35,694 nt of DNA, taken from assembly GCA_025765595.1 (NCBI GenBank), contig JAIVFH010000273.1, positions 1 to 35,694 on the forward strand, read 5' to 3'. This DNA is from Obelidium mucronatum. Taxonomy: Eukaryota; Chytridiomycota; Chytridiomycetes; Chytridiales; Chytriomycetaceae. This document shows, one piece after another, positions 29,044-35,694 of this stretch. The position numbers and the translations under genes are program-made. Within the stretch, counting starts at the first letter, position 1, and the number at the start of each line of letters is the position of its first letter. The notes beneath the pieces were generated by a model that saw only the letters and a program-made list of their open reading frames with translations, made no database searches and was not told where the DNA came from.

Positions 29044-30360
29044 TTACACAGTTCCTCGAACACTAGAAGCAACACTATCCTGCCTTCTAGGATGCGACCG
29101 CACTGCGCTCCGTTGAGAACGAACCGACGAAACTCTAGCCAACGGTGGAAGAGGAATCGGCGAACGTGGAGGCTGTGGCGTCATTCGCCTATACAAATCA
29201 ATATCGAATGCATCTTCCACACCGCCTTTATCATCCACTTCTTCTTGATAGTTGTCCACAATGTCATCAACAGTACTCAAGCTGTCATCACCACCACCAC
29301 TACACGTAGCACGACGACAACGATGTCTTGTTACAACTACAAACCCAACAGCAAGCACAGCAATAACGCCCGCGACTCCTCCCCCGATAAAAAGAGTCAA
29401 GTTCTGTTGACCTACTGATTGGCTTGTTGTTGGTGGTGGCAGACCACTGACTCCTGTCCCACTTCCAGGTCGTTGGACTTGTCCAACAACAACACCGGCA
29501 CCCGCGCCAGCAGCAGCTGGCAATGCGATGCTGCTGACGTCGCTGGAGATTGGGTTGGTTTGGTCAAAGAGTGTAACTTCCAACAATGTTGAACCACTGT
29601 TGTTGTTGGTTGCGCCACCGGCGTTGTTGTTGTTGCTGTTGCTTGCGGCGCTGCCGTCTTGCAGTGTGTTTCCAGTAGATGGTTGGTTCGATGTTGGTGG
29701 TATTACCGGTTGATTCTGGTTACTGCCGCCTTGCTGTGGAATCACTGGTTGTGGAGCTGGAGGTGCATTGTTTCCGCCTGGTGCAGGTACCACCGGAGGC
29801 GCAGGAATAGGTGCTGGTGCTGGAGGAGCAGGAGCCGGTGCTGGTGGTGGCGGCGGTGGTTGTTGGGGTTGGGGTGCAGGGATTGGCTTGACCGGGACGG
29901 GTGCAGCAGCTGGCTTTGGTGGGATTGGACCACCCGCGTAATACAAGGACCAAGCTATGAAACCGGCGCCAGTGTCATATCCTCCGCAAACGGGAGTGTA
30001 CCACGGAACGCCGCCTGTTTTTTTTTTTTGAATACATGTCAATGAGAAACGTATTATATTTAGGGTGAGTTCACTAAAGTACTTACCGAGAGGACAAGCA
30101 AATGTGCAAGAGTTGGACGAGTCGGCGGGTGCAGGCCATGCTTTAGAACAAGCACAGTAGAACATGGATGGGTTGGATGGTGTCGGGCCGATTAAAGCAA
30201 ACGGAGAAGCACCACACCATCCCACACAGTCATTGGGGGAAATCTGTGGTGATTGAGCCACGATGCTGGGAGTGGCTCTCAATGCGTAGCATCCTTCCGG
30301 AGTTGAGGCGTTGACTGCCGTGGTTATTACAGCCGCCAGGAGAAGCTGGCGAACGTGCAT
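29044..30360 (-). CDS. WSC-domain single-pass membrane protein 6
   Basis: The continuous frame hides an intron. The donor GTAAGT at 30086 and the acceptor AAACAG at 30015 remove 72 nt at the same phase-1 position as in WSC 1, 2, 3 and 5, giving exons 30360-30087 and 30014-29044 and 414 residues. The intron has no stop codon and is a multiple of three, so retention would give a 438-residue isoform. A signal peptide (MHVRQLLLAAVITTAVNAS) is followed by a WSC domain (EGC, NDC, GWC, CAC, FACPL, CGGYD). The stalk is Pro/Ala- and Asn-rich. The transmembrane segment is near LTLFIGGGVAGVIAVLAVGF. The tail has FDIDLYRRMTP. AGACGCA lies 85 bp upstream. Confidence 0.88.
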   Translation of the reverse strand: MHVRQLLLAAVITTAVNASTPEGCYALRATPSIVAQSPQISPNDCVGWCGASPFALIGPTPSNPSMFYCACSKAWPAPADSSNSCTFACPLGKYFSELTLNIIRFSLTCIQKKKTGGVPWYTPVCGGYDTGAGFIAWSLYYAGGPIPPKPAAAPVPVKPIPAPQPQQPPPPPPAPAPAPPAPAPIPAPPVVPAPGGNNAPPAPQPVIPQQGGSNQNQPVIPPTSNQPSTGNTLQDGSAASNSNNNNAGGATNNNSGSTLLEVTLFDQTNPISSDVSSIALPAAAGAGAGVVVGQVQRPGSGTGVSGLPPPTTSQSVGQQNLTLFIGGGVAGVIAVLAVGFVVVTRHRCRRATCSGGGDDSLSTVDDIVDNYQEEVDDKGGVEDAFDIDLYRRMTPQPPRSPIPLPPLARVSSVRSQRSAVRSHPRRQDSVASSVRGTV

Positions 30361-30968
30361 TTGTTCTGACGCTTTTTTTCCGGGACGAAAGGAAATTTTT
30401 TTCGGGCAGCCAGCCGCCTTTCGACAATTTTTTCTCTCAATTGATGCGTCTACAATGTTTAATCAATCCCGTCATTATCAGTGACATTGCCTCTGACATT
30501 GCCTCCTCCTTGACAGAGAAAGAGATTGAGATTGTGCTTAGTACTTGCGAAATGCTGTAACCATCGGTGTTTTTTTTCAAGTTTACCCTTTCCTTCGGTT
30601 TATTTGGTGCAATTTGAACGACTTGTGAACCATATTTAACAGTTGATAAGAATCATGTTTAGACACACAACACAACAATGAAATATAATCTTACTTTTAC
30701 ACTTTTGAGTCTTTATTATATAAATGTATAGATTGAAGAGTAGAAACAAAACCATGGGGAGGCGAGGGTTCGAGGAACACCAGCAATAGAGCAACCAAAA
30801 AAAACAAGAAGAAAAACGATAGAATCAAACACTGAAAGTGGATAGCAGTACTCCCGCCCACTCCAAAGGTGTATGGATGCATGCAGACTCCGAAAAAGCA
30901 CACGAAAAAAAGAGGAAAACAACAACGAAGGGCAGTCAACAAAAACAAAACAATAAAAAAAAACAAGT
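30361..30968. other. intergenic stretch upstream of WSC gene 6
   Basis: 608 bp, AT-rich. It holds an AGACGCA element (minus strand, 30451-30445) 85 bp before gene 6, and towards 30969 the 3' UTR of WSC gene 7, with a possible minus-strand AATAAA at 30716-30711. Frames within it are low-complexity Phe/Leu-rich and not called. Confidence 0.5.
30445..30451 (-). promoter_or_regulatory. AGACGCA element upstream of WSC gene 6
   Basis: The same heptamer as upstream of WSC 2, 3 and 5. A GATTAAAC sequence lies nearby on the same strand. Confidence 0.35.
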
Positions 30969-32222
30969 CTACTTTTGGAAGCGTGAACCTCCTCTGGGCC
31001 GATCGGCTCCCAGAGATCTGTTCAGCGGTGTGGGCGGGCTGTTACGGGCTTGGAAGCTGTCACGGGACCTTCGCGAAGAGGAAGACATGCGGGCACTGCT
31101 CTCAGGGGGACTCACGGGCACGATCAGCACTGACGGGGCAGCAAAGGGGTCCGCAGTGTGCGCCCTTGTGCCGGCCGAGCGGCTGTATTCGGGGATGGAA
31201 GTCAGGGCGGGCGGCGACTCTGCGTCGTGCGGCCTGTGGTAGCGGGGCGCCTGGGCCTCGTCCTCGTCGACGCTCAGACTGAAGGCGGTGGTCAGCGGGT
31301 CTTCGCCGTGGTCTTCGAGGTAGCGGTTGTGCAGCGGACTCGAGTTCATTTCGTCGGCGGAGCGCGACTTGCGCTTGCGGAACCGCGACACCGTGAAGAG
31401 CGCCGCCGCCACGAGCAGCGCCGCGAGCAGCGCCGCCGCCACCAGCGCCGCGTTGGCCGGCGGCGGCGCGTCGGCGCCCGGCGTCGCGCCAGGCGATGCC
31501 GTCGGCGACGGCGAGAAGCCAGGCGGCGGCGGCGCGATGCCCGTCGGCCGGCCCGTACTGGCGCCGCCGCCGCTGCTTCCCCCGCTTCCCCCGCTTCCAC
31601 CACTGCCGCCGCCGCCGCCGCCCGAGCCACCGCCCGAACCCGAACCCGACCCCGATCCCGAGGACGCCGAAGCCGACGCAGAACCCGTAGCAGTCGGCGG
31701 CGGCGGCGGCGCGGCCGTGGGCGCAGTCGTTGTTGCAGGCGGCAGCGCGGTTGTCGTCGACGAGCCGTCCTTGTTTTCGATGCTCGACGTGGTCGAAGTC
31801 GTTGAAGCGGCCGACGCCGTTGTCGTCAAAGTCGGCGGCGGCGGCGCAGAGCCAAACAGGTACTGGCTCCAGTAGATGCTGGTGCCGTTGAGGCCGCCGC
31901 ACCAAACTTCGTCTCTGGCGGTGCTCGCCCGGCAAGCCGTGCTGCAGAGGCCCGGGTCAACAACCGCAAGAACGTATTGGCTGCCGCAGAGGCATCGGAA
32001 CCGCGTTGCTGTTGCTGCCGTTGTTGTCGTTGCCGTTGTTGCTGCGTCCACTGCCGGAGATATGTGGATTTCGTTGTCTCCGCAGCGCAGGCTGCACTGC
32101 GATGGCGTCATGGGTCCCTCCAAGGCTGTCGCGATCGGATTGAGTCGCACGCATTGCTGCTGTATGACTACTGCTGTCACTCTGCTTATCACCACCAACC
32201 CAAGGGTCAACACCAGGTGCAT
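30969..32222 (-). CDS. WSC-domain single-pass membrane protein 7 (GC-rich)
   Basis: An intronless 417-residue frame. A signal peptide (MHLVLTLGLVVISRVTAV) is followed by a WSC domain (QQC, SQC, LRC, CLC, LC, AC, WCGG) lacking the CPG-intron of the other subgroup. The stalk is Thr/Ala/Pro-rich and then becomes Ser/Gly repeats. The Ala/Leu-rich transmembrane segment (ALVAAALLAALLVAAAL) is followed by RFRKRKSR. The tail begins DEMNSSPLHNRYLEDHGEDP and includes PSVLIVPVSPPESSAR, both nearly repeated in WSC 8. GC content is clearly higher than in its paralog WSC 8, including third codon positions, which opens long spurious antisense frames. It is probably a wall-facing sensor or adhesin. Confidence 0.86.
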   Translation of the reverse strand: MHLVLTLGLVVISRVTAVVIQQQCVRLNPIATALEGPMTPSQCSLRCGDNEIHISPAVDAATTATTTTAATATRFRCLCGSQYVLAVVDPGLCSTACRASTARDEVWCGGLNGTSIYWSQYLFGSAPPPPTLTTTASAASTTSTTSSIENKDGSSTTTALPPATTTAPTAAPPPPPTATGSASASASSGSGSGSGSGGGSGGGGGGSGGSGGSGGSSGGGASTGRPTGIAPPPPGFSPSPTASPGATPGADAPPPANAALVAAALLAALLVAAALFTVSRFRKRKSRSADEMNSSPLHNRYLEDHGEDPLTTAFSLSVDEDEAQAPRYHRPHDAESPPALTSIPEYSRSAGTRAHTADPFAAPSVLIVPVSPPESSARMSSSSRRSRDSFQARNSPPTPLNRSLGADRPRGGSRFQK

Positions 32223-32537
32223 CGATCTTGAGTGAAAATTTGCACTGCTTTCCTGCTTGCGGCTTGTGCCATCCCCGGAGATTAAAAACTAGGTCTATTT
32301 TTAGAATTTATAGGTATCTTGCTTTGTAAGAATTCCAAATCAGTTGGTTGCTTAGTGAAATCAAATAATAAAGCTGCCAGAAGCATCAGCGATATGAAAA
32401 GTGGTAGTTAAACTGTAAAATGTGAAGATAGTTTACTGCAACACTGCCACGTAAAAAGAATTACTTGAATATAATGGGAAAAATCAAATTTGGTATATAA
32501 TTATTATATATATGTTTGGGAGTCTATGGTATATGTG
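32223..32537. other. intergenic stretch upstream of WSC gene 7
   Basis: 315 bp, AT-rich, in sharp contrast with the GC-rich gene it precedes. It holds the 3' UTR of WSC gene 8 and the upstream region of gene 7. The exact AGACGCA element is absent. No gene was seen. Confidence 0.5.
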
Positions 32538-33858
32538 TCATTTCCTGCCTCGGCCATCGCGGAGTCGACCTGATGCACCCAAAATCCTGTTTGTTGGAGT
32601 AAACCCCGTCGGTGAATTATTCGTCGCAGTCTTATCTTGAAGAAGCTCTCTTGACCGCCTGACACCCGTACCAGCCAAGGGTCGAGCACTACTCTCTGGT
32701 ACCGATACAGGCGCAATAATAACAGCAGGAGAAGCAAATGGATTAGATCTTGCCGTTGAGCGCGTGCTCTCCGAACTTGATGGTATTGAATTCAACGCTG
32801 GCATGAGTGACTCCTGATTTTGCCGCCTTCGCCCCTCCTCCTCCTCCTCCTCCTCCTCTTCTTCCACATGCAGACTAAATTGTGCAGTCACTGGATCCTC
32901 CCCATTATCTTCCAAATACCGATTCTGTAACGGACTCGAATTCATTTCATCAGACGATCGAGAAAGTCTCTTGCGGAATCGAGATAATGTAAACAGACCA
33001 ATCAAGACAACAATCGCGGCGCCCGACAATATCGCAATCAAGAGTGGACTGATTGTCGGTGGCGGTGTTGGTGAAGAGGGGAAATTGTCCTTGGAAGATC
33101 CAGTTTGAGTGGGGGATGCTTGTGGTGGCAAGAGTCCAGGGTTTGCTCCCCCTCCTCCACCAACACCACCTTCCCCTCCTCCTCCGACAAAAACGGACGT
33201 GCTTCCTGGAAATGGTTCTCCGGATACATTATTTCCATTCAAAGTTCTTGTAATGGTATCACCCCCGGCAGTATTACTGACTGCCACCAAAATTGATGTT
33301 GGAGCCGGCGGCTGTACTGTAGAACCAGACCCTGGAATCACAGGAGCAGGAAACCTTGTCGAAACTTGTGAACTTTCAATAGTTTTCGGAGGACCTGGCG
33401 GCGGAGGTCCAACACCGCCGCCAATATTCGAGGTTGACGGGAAACTTAAAGCCAACGACCGAGTCACTACTGTCGCCGCCGTGGCAGCAGTACTAGAATC
33501 GAAGCGGTAAAAGCTCCAATAAAACCGGTCCGTGATTCCACCGCACCAGCGCTGGTCTGGTGGGGATCCCGTTGGACATTCAACGTTACAAAAGCTTGAT
33601 TTTTTCCGGTTTGACGTTTGTTTGTGGTCCACAGACGCATGCGAATACTCTTGTTCCGCCGGCGTCGGCGGGGTTTACTGGGAAAGGTGCGATATAGACC
33701 AACGAGTCTTTGCAGATGGAGCTGCAGTAGGAGGGGTTGAATGGACCATAGATGGTTGGTGGGCCGCTCAGCTGTAGTGTCACGCATTCGGTGCTTACAA
33801 CAACGAGTGCGGTTGACGCTGAGGCTAGGCAGGTTGCTGCTACCAGTAACAATTTCAT
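32538..33858 (-). CDS. WSC-domain membrane protein 8, interrupted by a 1-nt frameshift
   Basis: The start MKLLLVAATCLASASTAL gives a signal peptide. The WSC domain runs TECV, SYC, SSIC and CVCG in one frame to about 33600 and continues in the +1 frame with CNVEC and RWCGG. The switch falls at an A6 run on the minus strand (33605-33600). With five A the domain would be continuous, and the spacing would match WSC 7. No GT-AG intron of plausible size fits. Downstream are a Pro/Gly stalk with a Gly-rich patch, a transmembrane segment (LLIAILSGAAIVVLIGLF), RFRKR, and a tail with DEMNSSPLQNRYLEDNGEDP, a Glu run and ASPAVIIAPVSVPESSAR. It is either a recent pseudogene, a homopolymer sequencing error, or a genuine frameshift. 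Close paralog of WSC 7. Confidence 0.8.
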
Positions 33859-34095
33859 CTTTGGACCCAGAATTGGCCTATAATCGCCACAGTTGGAAAA
33901 TTTCTCTTGTGTGTGAGCGTGCACATTGATGAAATTAAATTTCCGAGGGGAGGCTTAAATTATTGAATGATTAAATCAAAAATGGAAAGGAAAAAAAAGA
34001 ACAACGAAGGATTTAAATAGTATTTATTTCTTTATATTCATTTTCCTTTTCAGCGCAAATAACTTCTTATATACAAATTCGTCGAGAGTCTGCCA

Positions 34096-34939
34096 TCACT
34101 CAAAAGCACGCGTTTCAACAAGGAGGTTCATATATACAGATGACGGCGTTGGACTATCAGATTCCCTATTCCCGTTTTCCCTGCCGATAAAACTCTGCAT
34201 CTCCGAAAGACTTTCATCGTCCCCTGCAGTTGTCGAGGAAGACTGAGGGCGAAGGAGAACAGGATCCAAAAACGTTGATATACTGGAATACCGCCGGTCC
34301 TCGTCTTGACTGCTGCTGTCAGCCCGTAACAGTGTATCAAGCGTGATTCCTGGAGTACTAGATTTTTTAACGACAATGACAGCTGCTGCTGCTGATTGTT
34401 GCACTTGCTTTTCTTTGAGAGACTTTTGGATCCGATTTTCATCGACGCTGAGACCAAAGACTTGACTCATTGTCCGCGCCATACTCGCACCACCACCACC
34501 ACCACCACCGCCGCCGGCGCCGCCCTTCATGAGAGATTGGGCTCTTGGTCTTGTTGTTGATATTGAATCTCGTGGTTTATGGCCGCCGCCGATCAAGTTG
34601 TTGCTTCGATTACTGGCACCGCCCACTGGCACCGCCACCAACATCAATCGATGCTCTAGACGCAGCAGGTGTTAAATAGCTTTCAACACGTGGATGGTGT
34701 TCATGGAAGGCGTCGTGGTGATGCTGTGCCCCATTGTACCCTGGTTTTACCACCACCACCACGCGGTGTCTTGCAGATGGTTCCGAGTTTGACCGTCCGA
34801 AACTTCCAAAAGACAGAAAAGACGGCCAGTTCCTCTGACTGTTTGGGGGGTGGTTGTCTCCTCCTGCGTGTTCGAGAAAGAACTGTGGTGGTGGGCTCCA
34901 GTCGTTTGTTAGGGCTGGTGTTGTGTGGTGTGATTCCAT
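34096..34939 (-). pseudogene. tail-like Ser/Gly-rich protein broken by a 13-bp duplication
   Basis: Two overlapping minus-strand frames (34939-34610 and 34647-34096) join where a 13-bp unit is tandemly repeated (34612-34624 and 34625-34637, 12 of 13 bases equal). Removing one unit makes a single frame of about 275 codons, so the duplication is the likely cause of the break. No signal peptide, WSC domain or transmembrane segment is visible. The sequence is Ser/Pro/His-rich, has a Gly run, contains FGLSVDEN (compare FSLSVDED in the WSC 7 tail) and ends SSVYMNLLVETRAFE, like the next gene. It looks like the cytoplasmic part of a receptor that has lost its outer half. The alternative is an intact gene with an unseen upstream exon. 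Confidence 0.6.
34612..34637. repeat. 13-bp tandem duplication
   Basis: The unit ACTGGCACCGCC plus C (first copy) or A (second copy) is repeated head to tail. It changes the frame of the minus-strand gene that covers it. Confidence 0.85.
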
Positions 34940-35135
34940 GTGGGAGGGGAGGGCTTGGGGTTGGTTGAATAAAAAAAAGGAGAAAAATTTATTGTTTCTT
35001 TTTTGTTATCGTTATCAACCAGCAATCAATCTAAATAGTACAGTTTCGCAATATAAAGTACTCTATAATGGTAGAAAAGAGAAATGACCGAGAAAATGAA
35101 AAAATGCTCATCCAGATGCCTTTTTTTTTTTTCTT

Positions 35136-35694
35136 CTAGATTTTCAATTCCGGAACCTTTTCAGTACTCTCCAACAAGTTCATGTACACAGATGATGCAT
35201 TTCGGCGTTTCTTGCTTGTCGGATTTACATAGACATCAGATGCACACTGCTTTGATGTGACAAGAGAGATTCCGATCCATCCGCAAACTGACGGCGACTG
35301 ACTCGTGCACTTTTTTACGGCAGAAGCGCGTCCAATCGATGGTGGAGCTGCGTTTGACGTCGTTACTCGTCGACGGTATACTTTGCTTCGACTGTTGTTT
35401 GGATCCTGGAAGTGGGATGGGTGGGATGGGTTTTGACCAAACAATCCAGTGAAGGGCATGATAGTGTCAGTAGCTATTGAAAAAACGATAGATTTAGTTA
35501 AGAATAAAAAACAAGAATTATACATTGTCAAGAACAAAGAAGGGGCACGATTTACCTGCTGCAGTAGCTAATTCGTCCTGTAGGCCACTGGGCATAGCCC
35601 CCAAAACAGGAACCGCGTTCGCTTCATTTAACCCATAGCACTCGAAATAGACTCTTCTTTTTGCATTGTGGGCGTTCCAAATCTGCCTGGCGGC
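35136..35694 (-). CDS. partial gene with a tail motif shared with its neighbour
   Basis: The 3' end of a minus-strand gene whose beginning lies beyond the window. The last exon (35473-35136) is joined by a phase-1 intron (35555-35474, GTAAAT...AATAG) to an upstream exon that is open to the window edge and includes KRRVYFECYGLNEAN and MPSGLQDELATAA. The visible part is 158 residues including the split codon. No domain is recognised. It contains DVYVNPTSKKRR and NASSVYMNLLEST, the latter repeating the C-terminal motif of the adjacent broken gene and similar to SSMYMEII in WSC 3. This suggests the cytoplasmic end of a membrane protein of the same cluster, but no transmembrane segment is inside the window. 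Confidence 0.65.

Noticed and set aside
30697..30966. 89-codon Phe/Leu-rich minus-strand frame after WSC 7
   Set aside because: Homopolymer-rich 3' UTR sequence directly after the stop; hydrophobicity comes from T runs.
31158..31875. Long plus-strand frames of 182-215 codons opposite WSC 7
   Set aside because: Low-complexity Arg/Ala/Pro strings produced by high GC on the opposite strand of a well-supported gene.
33560..33640. A short intron instead of a frameshift in WSC 8
   Set aside because: The only GT...AG pairs would be about 20-42 nt and would remove conserved WSC cysteines.

Overview
The window is eukaryotic: genes are split by short GT-AG introns (mostly 40-80 nt), intergenic gaps are short, and the recognisable products are fungal-type. 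WSC-domain surface proteins, class E (cAMP-receptor-like) 7TM receptors, uL4/RPL4, GLE1 and a Ty1/copia element together suggest an early-diverging, probably chytrid-like, fungus. The lineage is an inference; no rRNA or marker phylogeny is available here.

Layout. (1) 217-5715: a complete, very young Ty1/copia retrotransposon on the minus strand. Its 229-bp LTRs differ at one base, a 5-bp target duplication ATCAC flanks it, and one uninterrupted 1686-codon Gag-Pol frame overlaps the 3' LTR. (2) 5948-8042 minus: a four-exon coiled-coil protein of unknown function, divergent from (3) 8229-10245 plus: an eight-exon GLE1 mRNA-export factor whose sixth intron holds a 63-nt T run. (4) 10345-16282 minus: four tandem paralogous 7TM receptors with long low-complexity third cytoplasmic loops and almost no C-terminal tail. 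(5) 16562-17862 plus: RPL4, with an intron directly after the ATG. (6) 18010-19533 minus: a BTB-domain gene with a decayed partial tandem copy just downstream. (7) 19642-20311: a TIR-bounded, MITE-like element, followed by a 41-nt G run. (8) 21075-33858 minus: eight tandem WSC-domain single-pass membrane proteins. Five share a phase-1 intron inside the WSC domain and three lack it. One of the eight lacks a signal peptide and one carries a 1-nt frameshift. (9) 34096-35694 minus: two tail-like genes ending in the same SSVYMNLL motif. One is broken by a 13-bp tandem duplication and the other runs off the window.

Taken together, the right two thirds form a surface-sensing neighbourhood: a receptor array next to an array of wall/glycan-binding WSC proteins. 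Both arrays grew by tandem duplication and both contain rapidly diverging cytoplasmic regions. Whether the two arrays work together cannot be told from sequence. Most of the WSC genes of the intron-containing subgroup share an AGACGCA element upstream, and several WSC tails carry YxxPhi-type motifs.
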